A stretch of 64,000 bases of DNA from Chaetomium olivaceum (Eukaryota; Ascomycota; Sordariomycetes; Sordariales; Chaetomiaceae), in the NCBI GenBank assembly GCA_039881045.1, contig JAYWVB010000009.1, positions 868,001 through 932,000 of the forward strand, given 5' to 3'. A program made the position numbers and the translations under genes. Under the pieces are notes generated by a model. It had not been told where the DNA came from, did not search any database, and worked only from the letters and a program-made list of their open reading frames with translations. Positions 44,070 through 55,980 of the stretch are shown here, piece by piece (the stretch's first letter is position 1; the number at the start of each line of letters is the position of its first letter).

Positions 44070-44939
44070 ATGCTCCTCATCGGCCTAACCGGCTCCATCG
44101 CCACGGGCAAATCCACCGTCTCCTCCATCCTCTCCCAACCCCCCTATTCCCTCCCAATCATCGACGCCGACCTGCTCGCCCGAGAGGTCGTCGAGCCCGG
44201 CACGCCCGGCTACAAGGCCATCGTCGCGCACTTCGGCCCTTCCACCCCAGACCTCCTCATCCCCGCCACCACCACCACCACCCTCCACGACGACATCGAC
44301 AGCCCCAACAGCCCCAACAACATGCCGGAGAACGGGCCCCGCGGCCTCGGCCGCCCGCTCAATCGCGCCGCGCTCGGCCGCAGGGTCTTCGGCGACGACC
44401 CGGCCCGCCGCGCCGACCGCGCCGTGCTCAACGGCATCGTGCACCCGGCGGTGCGCCGCGCCATGGCGCGCGCCGTGCTGAGCGCCTACGCGAGGGGCTG
44501 CCGCGCGGTGGTGCTGGACGTGCCGCTGCTGTTTGAGAGCCGGCTGGACCGGTTCGTCGGCACGGTGATGGTGGTGGCGGTCAAAGATCCCGCGGTGCAG
44601 ATGGAGAGGCTGCGGCGGAGGGATCCGCATCTGAGCGCGGAGGATGCGGAGAACCGGGTGCGGAGTCAGGGGGATGTGAGGGAGAAGGCGAGGAGGTGTG
44701 AGGGGAGAGGGAAGGGCAGGGGGGTGGTGGTTTGGAATGATGCGGGGAGGGACGAGTTGGAGGGGGAGGTGAGGAGGGTGATGGAGGAGGTGGAGAGGTG
44801 TAGTCCGCGGTGGTGGAGTTGGTTGTTGTGGGTGTGTCCGCCGGTGGCGGCGCTGTTGGCGGCTTGGGGGTTTTGGAGGAATGTGAGGATTAATAGGGCG
44901 TGGGAGGAGCAGGAGTTGAGGGAGAGGTCGAAGTTGTGA
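44070..44939 (+). CDS. CAB5: Dephospho-CoA kinase
   Basis: 289 residues, single exon. The P-loop GLTGSIATGKST lies at 5-16, the substrate Asp/Leu motif DADLLAREVVEPG near 33-45, and VVLDVPLLFESRLD is the conserved core; RDPHLSAEDAENRVRSQ forms the lid helix. The enzyme phosphorylates dephospho-CoA with ATP, the last step of CoA synthesis. A low-complexity insert (about residues 70-95, poly-Thr then Asn/Pro) is not part of the usual fold. The C-terminus has one hydrophobic segment (WWSWLLWVCPPVAALLAAWG), suggesting anchorage to an organelle membrane, as seen in fungal and animal versions. Gene symbol follows yeast. Confidence 0.93.
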   Translation: MLLIGLTGSIATGKSTVSSILSQPPYSLPIIDADLLAREVVEPGTPGYKAIVAHFGPSTPDLLIPATTTTTLHDDIDSPNSPNNMPENGPRGLGRPLNRAALGRRVFGDDPARRADRAVLNGIVHPAVRRAMARAVLSAYARGCRAVVLDVPLLFESRLDRFVGTVMVVAVKDPAVQMERLRRRDPHLSAEDAENRVRSQGDVREKARRCEGRGKGRGVVVWNDAGRDELEGEVRRVMEEVERCSPRWWSWLLWVCPPVAALLAAWGFWRNVRINRAWEEQELRERSKL

Positions 44940-45452
44940 GATGGGGTCGAGGTTTTGAGGGAGGGTCAGGGTTGGGTAGTTGAGTGAGTACGTCGCTGCG
45001 ACGATGTGCTTGTCTTATCTGCGTTGTTCGGCAGCTGGCTTGTTTCGTTCAGCTAGTTGTGCCTGCTGCTTTTGGCGGCGACGACTAAGCGGTTACATTT
45101 TGCACCCACAACATTAATTCGAGTTCTCATTGTGGGAAGTAACCATTTATTTTCTGCTTCTTTGCCTGGCTGTCAATCGAGGTCAATCAATACCATCACA
45201 AATCGCATCGCTTCGGTGAAGGTATCGGTTTGGTCTCTGGCTCAGACTGCGATTTCTACCCCATCAACATTCATCAAAACCACCACTTTCATACGAAACG
45301 GCACATCGATCGACAATCTAGTCGCCGTCGACCGATTCCCTTCTGGTTCTGGTTTGTTTTCTCTATTGGAGTGCCTGAGCTCTACCGCCGTTCGTCTTTT
45401 GTCAGCGAATTGACATCTCCATCAGTTTTATCCGCCATCTCGAGCCACCACG
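44940..45452. other. Intergenic
   Basis: 513 bp, 3' flank of the CoA kinase gene and leader of the Asn-rich protein gene. Nothing further seen. Confidence 0.5.
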
Positions 45453-47416
45453 ATGCCTCCGCATTCTGTATTCGAATGGATCGTTGGCCAAAATCTCCCA
45501 AGAGAGAAAAAGCGGCCGTCCAAACAGCAATTTGTTCGGATTGAGATGTCCACCGACGACGAGGCCGATACCGATTCCGTCACCGTTACCTACCCGCGTA
45601 ATAGTGCTGGTCGACGGCAGAAGAAGCACAAAAGGCGCAAGGCACCTAGCCCGCCCAGCCCACCCAGTCCACCCGAAGAGAAAAGAGTTACATTTAGAGA
45701 CAAACCGCTCAAGTCTGCCTTGAAGAAATCGCGCCAGCCGTCGTCCTCGGGAGGCGTCCTCAAACGCCTCTTCGGAGGCCTCGTCGGAAGAGTTCAGTGA
45801 TTCCAGCGACGATGAGAGCAGCGAGGAAGAACCAAAGCCGAAGCCTAGGCCCAAGAAGACGAAGAAAAAGGCGAAGAAGTCGGAACCGTCTGACAGCGAG
45901 GCAAGCAGCGGCAATGAGAGTTCCGAGCCCGAGAAACACAAACATCGGAACTGCGCTTGCTCGTGTTGCGTGGCCGGGCTGATGCTGCTGGCCAAGATGG
46001 ACGAGATCAACAAGAAGGGCAAGAGCAGTGAGGCTCCGTCGGCTGAAGAAAATAAGTCGAGCCCAGAGAAGAACGGAAAGGGGAAGCAGGGCGAGGACAA
46101 GGGCAATAGTAACGGAAAAGAAAACAAGGGCGGGGATAAGGGCAATGGGCAAGGCTCCCAGGGCAAGAAGGGGAAGAAAGAGAAGGAGGAGTCGGAGACA
46201 GAGGCTGAAACCGAGACTTCCGCCGCCACCGCTACCTCGACTTGTGAGACGGCGACCGAGTCTGAGCCGGAGGCACCGAAATCGAAGAAAAACAAGAACA
46301 AAAAGGAGAACGAGGAGAAGCAAGCGGCTAAGAATAAAGCCGAGTCAAACAGCGGCGATAAGCCAAAAGAGGTCAAGAAATCCGAAGCTGAAAAGGGCGA
46401 GGAGAAGAAAAATGAGGGCAAGGCCAAAGACGACAAGGCCGAGAATACCGGCTCCAAGCAAGATGGCACCGTCGACGACAAAAAACCCGAGCCACAGCCT
46501 CACCCAAATCTCATTTTGCCCGTCCGTGAGCGCAACCTTCAGATGCAACACGTGGTCGAAGACCCTGCCCGAGACACGCCTCCCAATGCCTACTTCGACA
46601 ACGACAAAAATGTCTGTCGAGTCTACCATGGACCTTACTGGGGGTACCCCTACGGCCAACCCTATCCCCCGGGAGGACCCGGTCCGCAATACCCGGCTCC
46701 GGGCTGGCCGCCGGCTCCCGACACACAGGCCATGCACGGCCGTCATCCTAGCGCAGCGCCAATCCCTCCCGGGTATCCGCCTGCCCCTCAACCACCGACC
46801 CCCATGCCCTACCCAGCCTGGGGCCAGCCATACGGGCCGTACCCGCCAATTCCCCCTCCGTACGGCAGCGCAACCCAACGTCCGGTGGGACTGTCAGGCA
46901 TCCCGGCCAGCCCCGGCGGTGCGGAGGCCCTTCGTCGACAAGGCTTCGCCCTCGACCCGCTGTATGCTGATTACTTCAAGATTGATAAAAAGGAGAGCGA
47001 TGATAAGCCCTATTTTAGAATGGGCGACGAGGACAAGAAGCCTTCTGATGAACAGAGATCGGGCAAGGGCAACAACGGTGTGCAGTGGAGCACCCCGAAG
47101 TCGAACTGGGCCAAGCTCCCGAGCAACAGGAGCAAGAATGGCTCCAACACAGGCAATAGAAACAATCATGGCAATGGCAATGGCGGAAACAACGGGGGGA
47201 ACACCAACAATTCCAACAACAATAATCGGGGACGAAACAACAACAGGAACTCCAACAACGGGAACTTCAACAACGGAAATTCCAACAACGACGGAAATTC
47301 CAGCAACAACGGAAACTCCAACGGTAACAACAACAATACCAACGGTGGTGGTAATGACAACAAGGGCAACTCTAACGACAACAACAACAACAACAACGAC
47401 GACGACAACGACGACG

Positions 47417-47462
<46 letters not shown>

Positions 47463-47598
47463 CGACAGCAACAACGATACCAACAACAACGACACCAACA
47501 ATGACGACAACAACAACAACGACAACAACAACAACGACACCAACAACAACGACACCAACAACAACGGCACCAGCCAATCAACCGGCTGGTCCGCCTTC

Positions 47599-47642
<44 letters not shown>

Positions 47643-47844
47643 CGACAACAAAACCCCTTCCCCCAACCTCCAACCCGCGCCCACGGCCAGCATGCCCGGC
47701 AGCTGGTCGTCGCCCCCGGGCAAGGACAACATCACGTGGCATGGCGGCGGCGGAGACGACAGTGGTGGCGGCAACGGTGGCGGCAACGGTAGTGGCGGCT
47801 GGTGGGGCGACAAGTCTGCCGCGCAGAATACCGCGAATTGGTGA
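45453..47844 (+). CDS. Asn-rich prion-like low-complexity protein (one-base frame change)
   Basis: It starts at 45453 (MPPHSVFEWIVGQNLPREKK). Segments: a basic/Pro part with VTFRDKPLKSALKKS; a Ser/Glu/Lys acidic-basic region with a Cys cluster (NCACSCCVAGLMLL); a long Lys/Glu-rich part; a Pro/Gly/Tyr-rich part (YPYGQPYPPGGPGPQYPAPG); then about 200 residues dominated by Asn (AAC codons) with Asp and Gly, ending in W-containing motifs (GWSAF; NTANW). The frame changes near 45749. Removing one G restores the run SSSEASSNASSEASSEE; a weak 58-nt intron (GTCGTC...TTCAG) is the alternative. No catalytic domain. The composition predicts an aggregation-prone or phase-separating chain. Function unknown. 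Confidence 0.7.
47160..47645 (+). repeat. AAC trinucleotide-rich tract
   Basis: Long runs of AAC codons (for example 47419-47462 and 47599-47642) encode uninterrupted poly-Asn blocks of about 15 residues. Such runs are prone to length change. Confidence 0.9.
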
Positions 47845-48964
47845 CGCGCGGCCGCCGGGGCGGCGGTCGTCGGTCTGCCCCTGCTTGTTGTGTGGGGGGG
47901 TTGGGCGGGGCTGTCGGTCCGTGGTTGAAGTGGGTAGATGGGTGGATGGGTGGGTGTCTCCTCCTTTGTTTGTTTGTGAGGTGGCTCAGGGAACGGGTTG
48001 GTTGGTGATGGGATCGGCGGGATCGCGCTTTAATAGGGTTGCTGCGAGTGCGAGTGCGAGATGATATGGCATGACATGGCATGGCATAAGACGGGTGGGA
48101 ATGGGTGGTGGGGTTGTTATGTCTTTGCCGGTTAGGTGTTGTCTGTGTGGCTGGGATGAGTTGGCGTTTACTTGCTTGGGGTTTTGGTGGCTATGGGAAG
48201 GGTGACCATGGGAAGGGAAGGTATCAAGGCGGACTCGGGCACTTGGAGCTTAGGATGAGCCCGGGACGGTTCTAGGCGAATGGGCAGTGAGTGTGATACT
48301 CTGCCTGCTGGAGGCTCCCGCCGTGGTTTCTCGTCACTTTCACCCTGAAGGGAGGAGGCGTCGAGCACCTCGGGCTGGCGATTGTTCCCCCATTCTGGGA
48401 GGCAGGGATAAGAAGTGGTCGAGGGCTTGCTGTGTATGGTTCATAATGAGCTGACGGTAGACCAGCTACGGCTGGCAATGTATAGTGGAATATGTATAAA
48501 TCTAATTACTTTCTCAAGACTCCGTTTCTTCACAGGTGCCGTCAAACACATCCACCATCAAGCTGGCGCCACGAGATCTTCTGCCGAATACGCCTTCAGA
48601 TGGTAGGTAGTAGACCTAGGGAATGCGGCAAGGCAATATATGCATGTACTGTACTCAGGCAGGGATAGCAAGTTAAGAAAGCATAATTGAGTGGCATTGC
48701 ACGATAACTGAATCCCCGTCCCAGCAAACGCAACTAGCATACAAAAAACAGGCAACCCCTTTTCTGTAAACCATCTAGGCCGCGGACCAAAGCCGCATCT
48801 CAAACAGGTAGCCGAGACAGCATACTGAGGATAAGGGCATGGACTAGGAAACCCCTTTTTTTGCCCTTCTCTATAGAGGGGAATGGCGATGCGAAATAAC
48901 AATCTTGAAGCAAAGCACTACAGCCAATCCCCGACGCAGACCTATGATGGCCCAGACCCGAGGC
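47845..48964. other. Convergent intergenic space
   Basis: 1.1 kb between the 3' ends of the Asn-rich protein gene and the eIF5 gene. No gene recognised. Confidence 0.5.
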
Positions 48965-50291
48965 TTACTCCTCGTCGGACTCCTCCTCGGCCTCCTGGAG
49001 CCACTTGATGAAAGGCTCGGCGGCCTTGCGGACCTTCTTGGAGGTGGACAGGTCGACGTACTTCTTGGAAGCCTTGGAGCCCCACTTGGTGGCGACCTCC
49101 TCAGAGATGAGGTCGTGGTGGTAGTAGAGCTGCAGGATCTTGACGACCTTCTCGTACACGTCCGGGTGCTTCTCGCTGAGGGTGCCAATAAGACGCTCGG
49201 TGCCGCCGAGGAGGGCCTTCTCGTGACGCTCAGACGTGATGATCTAGGAAAATGATTAGAATACTGTGTGTGTATGTGCATATCAAGTTGGGAAAAAAGC
49301 ATACCCTCTTCAGCATCGGCGCGCGCTTGCCGATCTGGGCGCAGATGTTCTCGTCAAAGACGGTCTGCACAAGCACGAGAATGGTGCGGTGCTTGGTCTC
49401 GATGCCCAGCTCCTTGGCCTTGACGTAAATGTCAATGTCGTCAACGTTAGCGACGCCGCCCTTAGTCTCGGCCTCTTCCATGATCCAGGTGCCCAGCTGG
49501 TCGTAGACGGTGTTTCCACCGCCCTCGCCCTCCTCATCCTCGTCGTCGCCGTTCAAAACGAGCTTCTGCTTGAACTCGCCGGGGAGCTGCTGCTGGCGTG
49601 CCTTGACGGCCTCCTCGCTCATGTCCACAGCCCAGTCGTCGTCCTTGATCTCGACCTGCTTGTTCTCGAGGACGTGAGCCTCGGACTTGATCTTGCGGGT
49701 CAAGGCGTCGTCGTCACTCTCGATGCCCTTGTCGTCGGCCAGGGGCGAGCCCTGGTCCGAGTTATCGTCGCCTCCAGAGTTCTCTTCGCCCTTGCCGTTC
49801 TGCTTGGCCTTGCGAGCGGCACGGCGCTCGGCCTTGTCCTTCTTGGTCTTCTTGGGAACGTTCTTGAGCATGAAGCCGCTGAGCTTCAGGCGCAAGTCGA
49901 CCTCGGAGCGCTGGCCACAGGCCTTGCAGTCGAGCATGATGCGTCCATCCTTGATGTGGACGTCGGTCTCGGGATTCTTGCACTTTTTGCAGAGAACGAA
50001 CTTGGAGATGAACCCGTCCAGGAGCTCCTGGAGTTTGTTGGCCTCGTGGGCGCCATTGATGATCCAGCGGTCGTCGGCGGGGTCAAGGTTGGTCTGAGCG
50101 CCAAGCTCGAAGCCAAAGTACTTGATCAAGTAGGAGCCCGGACGGGCCAGAGACTGGGCGACGCTGGTCAGGTTGACAACAACGGTCTTGATTCCGTTGC
50201 CCTTGCCCTCGATCTTGGTCTGGAGACGCTCCATCTTGTAGCGATAGAAAGGGTCGCTGACATCGCGGCGGACGTTGACGAGGGAAGCCAT
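48965..50291 (-). CDS. TIF5: Translation initiation factor eIF5
   Basis: Exons 50291-49305 and 49243-48965 (61-nt intron) give 421 residues, the usual length. The N-terminal eIF2B5/eIF5 domain carries the GAP arginine region (VNVRRDVSDPFYRYKM) and a C4 zinc finger (CKKC at 100-103, CKAC about 20 residues later). A charged linker with KKTKKDKAERRAARKAK follows, then the C-terminal W2 HEAT domain with acidic aromatic boxes (KDDDWAVDMSEE earlier; FIKWLQEAEEESDEE at the end). eIF5 stimulates GTP hydrolysis by eIF2 in the 43S complex at start-codon choice and bridges eIF2-beta, eIF3 and eIF1. High confidence. Confidence 0.96.
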
Positions 50292-51896
50292 GGTTGCGGT
50301 GTTGGACGGTGGTGACGGGTGAACTGGCTGGGTCGAGTGGACGGGATCTTGGATCTGGTATACCGGGGCGTTGCGAGAGTCTGTGGCACTCTAGCAGGAG
50401 CGGATTATTGGCGAGGATTCCAAGGGCGAAGCGGGGACTGGGCGTCAGTAAGGTGCGAGAGGCGTTGACATAGGGTAAATCCGGTGACAGTCGGCGGCGT
50501 GCATGAACGCTGAAAGACGGCGGCGGGCTCTTCGGATCTTCAACCGTCGGAACTGTTGGGACTACAAGGTTTCCGCGCTATGCGAAACGGACGCAGCTCG
50601 AGCGGGGGATTGTGTCGGAAGACGGTTGCCTCTTCGTGCTGATACATAAACAACGCTTTGCTGCGTATCGAAGTTGGGTGTGGTACTGCTGTCGGCGTAG
50701 CCGGGACGATGGCAGAGTAATGGAGACTTGGTAGTTGACGGGCTGTCAAAATGCAAAATTTGCTCGTGGGATGCTCGGAGTTTAGAGTGTTGCGGAGAGC
50801 CCAAGTCGGGAGGTGGAACCGGCGGAGGGTTTGACTGCCCAGCGATGGATGACACGGCTGAGGATGGTAGAGTACTGAGGCGGTTGATGCCTGGGAAAAC
50901 GCTTTGGAAAAAGTCCAAAGACGATGGATTTGAAAATGGTTGGCTTTTTTGTTTTTTAGGAATCGCGGAGATGTGGTTTGTTGGAGAAAGTTTTCAGGGC
51001 GCAGAAAAGAGAAACGTTTTTGAGAAGGCGGCAAGGTTTGGTGGAGAAAGGGAATCAGGAACACAGGCGATCCAGGCCTGAGGCAACCGCGCTAAGAACG
51101 GTGCTTCGTTGCCCCATCCCCGCCCGGATGAAGAGCCTGATCGGGTGGACCTGGAAGTCGCTGGAAGTCGCCCCCCCACGACTCGGCCCTTTCCATTGTG
51201 ACTCGGCCCCTCGGCTTTTGCGAGTCGACACAGGAGGTATTGTGAGCCGTCCTGCCTGCCACGGCGCCTGGCCTTTTGAAGAAATTTGATTGATTTCTGA
51301 AAGCCACTCGATATTAAATTTCAAGCTGCATACAATGACCAAGACAATGATCACTCTGTAACAAGTAACTCCGGATACCCAAATCCCACCAACCCCTCCA
51401 ACCCCTTGTCCGGATTAATGGCCCTGCAGCCATGTGCCACAGTGAGTGGATTCCGGGATCCCCAACTTGCATTCGAAACACAACGGGTCACGGCGCCCCA
51501 GCTCGCCCGAGTGGATTGCGATGGATCCACGTGCCAGGTCTTCTGCAGAGGACATCGGATTACTGTGGACATACGGGTGCTGCCTGGCATGTTTTGTATT
51601 TACTGGTCGTACATACATAGTTATAGGTCGTACATACATAGTTATATCCAACATGGTTCATCCAAGTCTCGTCAGGCCTCGCCCGACTCCTTCGGCATCG
51701 TGCTGATCAGCGCCCGTTTGCCCAGGCAATCTTTTCTGGTTGGACGGGGTTTTGACTCGGGTTTCGCTGGGGCCGCAACGGCAAAGTCAGCCAGTCCGGC
51801 GCACCCGCGAGGGGCTGTGGTACCCAAGCACACCAGCCAGGCGTTGTCGACTCGGTGCTCTGCGCGCCCAGCGGCTTGTTGGCAGGCTGGCAGGTC
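50292..51896. other. Intergenic
   Basis: 1.6 kb: eIF5 promoter and the 3' flank of the P450 gene. A minus-strand frame at 50562-50918 (LDFFQSVFPGINRLSTLPSS) looks protein-like but has no ATG in frame, so it is not called. Confidence 0.45.
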
Positions 51897-53806
51897 CTAC
51901 TTCCCACCCATCTCTTCCAACGGCTCAAACCTCAGTCGACACCTCTGCCCCGCTGGGCGCGACGAGATCAGCTGATCCGACATCTCCATGTCGGCGGCCG
52001 TCATGCTCGGGTCCGGGAGCGTGGTAAACCTGGAGTAGACAGCCTGGAGCAACAGCTTCATCTCGGCCAGTGCCAGGCTGTGCCGCACGAAAAGAAGAAA
52101 AGAACTTGTCAGCAAATCCGGTCATTTCTCACCCAACCCCGTCACACACGATAACACCAGGAGTGAGTGAGTGGGTGTGTGCACTGTGTAAGTAAGGCAC
52201 AGAATTGCAACCAAAAAAAGGAAAACCAAAAAAAAAACGTACTGCTTGCCCACACACCCCCTCCCGCCACTCGCAAACGCAAAGAACCTCCTCTTCCGCT
52301 CCGCATCCCCCTCGGGCGCCAGCCACCGCTCGGGCCGGAATGCGTCCGGCTCCGGGAACACCGCGCCGCCGTCCATGCGCTGCACCGAATAAGCCTGGCA
52401 GCTGACCGCGGTTCCCTGCGGCAAGAAAAACCCATCGATGCTCCGCCCCCCGGCCGGCACGTAGCGCGGGAGGGACATGGGGATGGGCGGGAAGCAGCGC
52501 AGGCCCTCCAGGACGACGGCGTCGAGGTAGGGCAGCTTGTCGAAGTTTGTTCTTCCGGGGATGGTGAGGAGTTCGTGCTGTAGTTTGCGCTGGTAGGGTA
52601 GGGAGCGCGGCTGGGAGAGCTCCCACATCAGGAAGCAGAGCGCGTCGCCCGTGGTGTCGATGCCCGCGGCCATGTGGTCGAGGCACTCGGCCGCGATGTC
52701 CAGGGGGTCGAGGTTGTTGTGGCTGGGATTGGGCGGCGCCTGCAGGCGGTTGAGGAGTGTGAATGGCGCTGTGTCCGTGAGGGCACACGTGTCGAGCACG
52801 AAGTCGTCGGCTAGGGGTGTTTCCCGTGGTTTGGCGAAGAGATAGAGGACCTTGCCGAGGATTTTGTGGGCGGTTGGCCAGTAGTATTGGAAGAGCCGGT
52901 CTGGCGGGCTTGTGAGTGGCAGATTCGGAGATTGGGTGGAAAGTCGGACGTACTTTGAAGGCTGTCGTCAAAGGTCACTTCGCGCATGATCTCCTCGTCC
53001 TTGCTGTTGAGGAGGGAGTCTGTCCCGTTGGGATGGAAGAGGTGGTGAGTGACGCAGTCGAAAGCGTACGAGTGAAGGCCTGGCGCGTGGTCTGGTTAGA
53101 GCCGGTCTCCAGTCACCTAGTTTATGGGCGTATACTAATCTAGGGAATATGTCAGCAAAATGTCAACGGTCAGCAAGTGAGGAGGACACACATAGAGATC
53201 CAGGCTTGCGCCAACGGACTCGGAACACCTCTTGACGAAGTTGCCAGCACGGTCAGCAATCCCATCAAGCGACTGTGGCCGGACGACGTTGGTGTTGGCG
53301 TAACGGTCCGCGAGGATGCGTTTCCTCTTTGCGTGCTGATAAGGTCAGACTTTTTAGGGATTATCATGTGGTGCATTGAGAAGGGCCTCACATCGTCCTT
53401 ATTCAGGGTGGTAAACATGGTCCTATACCTGGCCTCAGTACCAATTGTTCAGTTGCTTTGACCACCCGGCCCACACAGCATACCGTCTCCCATAGACCTT
53501 GAACATATCATAGAACTCGGTCTTATCGTAGCCACTCCCCCCAGAGCAGTAGATCTCCTTGACCGCCGCGGCTGAGGCGAAAACAGCCTCGTTTGGGGCA
53601 ATCCGGACTGTAGGTCCATACTTGAGGTGTAGGTGATGAACGTAGCGAGTCCTATTTGTCCTGAACTCGTGCCATTTGAGCACCAGGGTGGTGAACTTGG
53701 CGTACCATGGTCCTGGGATTTTGTTGAGTGGCGATGTGAGACGTTGGCGGAGGGAGTGGACGGCGAGGAGGAGGACGACGGCGGAGATGAGGAGCGGGGA
53801 GAGCAT
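51897..53806 (-). CDS. Cytochrome P450 monooxygenase
   Basis: It starts at ATG 53806 with an N-terminal membrane anchor (LLISAVVLLLAVHSL), then the proline hinge (NKIPGPWYAK). Exons 53806-53484, 53428-53392 and 53335-53192 join in phase; then comes an intron to about 53076, with borders uncertain. The rest carries the I-helix AGIDTTGDA, the ExxR motif (EGLR), the PERW motif, and the haem loop FASGGRGCVGK with the ligand cysteine, followed by an intron and the L-helix HLALAEMKLLLQAVYSRF, ending at 51897. Microsomal class II P450s use NADPH-P450 reductase; the substrate cannot be told. Neighbouring genes give no secondary-metabolite cluster. No break seen. Confidence 0.9.
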
Positions 53807-54245
53807 GTTGCTGGTGTGAGTTGGTCTATCCAACTGGCATGTTGAAATGCTTCCTTTCTCTTTGTGAGGTTTTGGAAATCACCGGGCTTGGCCGGGCGAT
53901 GTCATGAGGGCCACAGGGCACAGGGATGGGCTGGAGTCAGCTAGTACGGAGGGGTAACCGGCGTGCACGGGCCCGTAATGCCGGTATCAATGCCGGATGC
54001 CCGGGGTAATCAGGGGTTGGATGCGATATGTTGAAGTGTAGTTGTTTTCGTGGACACGTTAGAAGCGTAGCTAGGTTTTGATATTCTGGCTTTAGGTACA
54101 AAGAATATCAAGCATTGAAGCTAGAACTACTCTGCTGACCCTGCAGCTCAAAGTTTCCAACCGCCCTCTTGGTCATTCTACCCCTCCCGAACGTCCAAGA
54201 TCTCAAGCTCAAGCTCAATCTCAACCTTGGGCAAGCGCTGAGTCC
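53807..54245. promoter_or_regulatory. P450 upstream region
   Basis: About 440 bp between the P450 start and the stop of the small Cys-rich gene. No gene seen; presumably the P450 promoter. Confidence 0.4.
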
Positions 54246-54464
54246 TTACTTTGCCTGCGGCGGATATTCTTTGCCATCAATCTCGATCTTGGGCTCGCAA
54301 GTGCACCACTTATCTTCGGGGAGGTCTGCGAAAACAGAGGCAACATGGCTGCCGCAGCCGTACCAGGCCTGCTTGTCTGTATCGGCTGTCAGTGCCGGGT
54401 TTTAGTTGTTACGAGGGATTGAGTGGGCCTTACTGCAGGTTTGACAGATGGTACCCATGCACAT
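54246..54464 (-). CDS. Small Cys-rich protein, 56 residues
   Basis: Two exons, 54464-54434 and 54385-54246, are joined over a 48-nt intron (GTAAGG...GACAG). The product begins MCMGTICQTC, continues WYGCGSHVASVFADLP and EDKWCTCEPK, and ends EYPPQAK. The cysteine pairs (CxxC at 7-10; C, then CxC after 15 residues) suggest a small zinc-binding fold. Very similar short proteins starting MCMGTICQTCxKxxWWGCG occur widely in filamentous fungi, without a known role. No signal peptide. It is shorter than most gene finders accept, so it may be missed in automatic annotation. Splice phase and family resemblance support it. Confidence 0.75.
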
Positions 54465-54865
54465 AGTGATGGTATTGGAGTTGAAGTTGGGATTGGTGTT
54501 GGTGTTGGTGTTTGGGTTGGAACGAGTTAAACGAGTTGGGATGGTGAGGTCTGGTTGTTGCTGCTGTTGTTGCTGCTGCTACCCGTCACTTTCCGCTAGC
54601 CTCGAGATATGACAATATATGTACTCGAACTTGTCTCCGAACCGCCCCGTTAGTAATGCGGCAAAAGGGTCGCCGAATCGTGAGATTGTGAAAAAGACCC
54701 CACCATCATAGTCGCCGATTGTAGCGGGGTTTGGTGGGGTGCTCCGGTACCGCGTATCTTTCAGTTGCCGGTAACTGTGTTGTAAGTTACACTCCAGGAC
54801 TTGTTCCCCGCGACCCCGATCCCCGAGACCCGCGACATCCGGCCAACAACGACGAGGTACTCAGT
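54465..54865. other. Intergenic
   Basis: 400 bp with a GGTGTT/GGTATT-type simple repeat (about 54470-54515) and a TGTTGCTGCT run. It holds the promoter of the small Cys-rich gene. Confidence 0.5.
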
Positions 54866-55980
54866 CTACTTCAGCTCGGCCAGGAACCGGGCCACCCGAT
54901 CCACGAGCCACTCCTGTCCTGCCTCGTTGTCCACTCGGTGATTTGCGCCTGGAATAAGGCCGCTGAGCTCGCTCGCAATGCCAGGCTTGCAGAAGTTCTT
55001 CCATTTCCTGACCATTCTCATGACGTCAATCTCGGCCGGCACGCACTCGTCCTTCTCTGAAGGCACAATCAGTACCGGCTGCTCCAGCTTGCCCCAGATT
55101 TCGACTAGCTTGTTGTCGGGCAGGTCCGACGAGAAGTAATCATCGTCGCCCCTAGGTAGAATTCATCAGTTTCGTGTCTCCAAAGTGCTCAGCAGTACGT
55201 AAGAGATGGAATGGAATAGATAACAAAAAGAAGAAGAAAACAAAATGAAGAACTCACCCAACCCCGGCCAGCGAAGCCCACCGATACGCAGTAATCGGCC
55301 CATCATCCCTCCACCCCTTCGGCATTACCTCCCTATCCATAACCACCGCCCCCTTCCCCTCCCTCACCAACCCCTCCGCCACCTCCAACGAAGCCCTCAC
55401 CTCGGTCTCATCCTCCCCCATCCCAATCGCCTCCCGATCCGACACCGGCCCCTGCAAAATCAACCCATCCACCTCGGCCCCCTCCCATCCCCCATCCCCC
55501 TCCCTCAAAGCAGCCGCGTACGCCAAACAGTCCTGACACCCCGTGCTATGGCCCATCAGCACCACCCTTCGCATCCCCCTCCCCCCTCCGCTGCCGAACG
55601 GCGCAGGTAGCGCACCAGCGCGCTCAGCTCACGCGCGTCGCGCGCCAGCGAGGATGTCCCAAACCCCGTGAAGGCGCTGCTCAGCCGCGCTTCGAACACG
55701 GCATATCTCTCGGACTCCTGTGGTAGGGTGGTGGTGGTGGTGGTGAGGAGGAGGTGTTCGGCGAGGCGGCGCGGGTAGGGGATGGTGTGGGGCCCGTCGC
55801 CGAGGCCGCCGATGAAGATGAGGGCGTTTTGGGGTCGGGGTGTTTGGTCTTTGTTTTGGTCTTTGTTTGAGGGGAGGTGTTCGTAGGTTTGGTCGAAGCG
55901 GTTGGGGTGGTTGGCGGAGGGGTAGTGGTGGACTTGGACGGGGTAGGAGGGAGGAGGGGGTTTGGCGGTGGTAGACATTT
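54866..55980 (-). CDS. SidJ-like alpha/beta-hydrolase (DUF1749), one-base frameshift
   Basis: It starts at ATG 55980 (MSTTAKPPPPSYPVQVHHY). Motifs in order: NALIFIGGLGDGPHTIPY, FTGFGTSSLARDARELS, the nucleophile elbow GHSTGCQD, LILQGPVSDREAI, then after an intron (about 55253-55152) GDDDYFSSDLP, the acid-region VLIVPSEKDECVP, and GANHRVDNEAGQEW with the catalytic histidine. DUF1749 includes fusarinine C esterase SidJ, which hydrolyses siderophores in the cytosol; other members are uncharacterised, so the substrate is open. The frame breaks in the G-run at 55574-55592, just before MRRVVLMGHSTG; one more G restores it. Since the rest is conserved, a homopolymer error is the likely reason. Confidence 0.8.

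Noticed and set aside
45402..46481. A 359-codon minus-strand frame rich in Phe/Leu/Ser
   Set aside because: Antisense of the Lys/Glu/Ser-rich coding region of the Asn-rich protein gene; biased codons keep it open.
46028..48064. A 678-codon frame with long poly-Thr
   Set aside because: Shifted reading of the AAC repeats and flanks; the Asn frame continues the upstream conserved part.
49266..50315. A 349-codon plus-strand frame opposite eIF5
   Set aside because: The minus strand is clearly eIF5 with the correct length and intron; the plus frame has no family and is a codon-bias shadow.
50562..50918. A minus-strand frame that looks protein-like (Ser/Pro-rich)
   Set aside because: No in-frame ATG before an upstream stop and no clear 5' exon; left uncalled.
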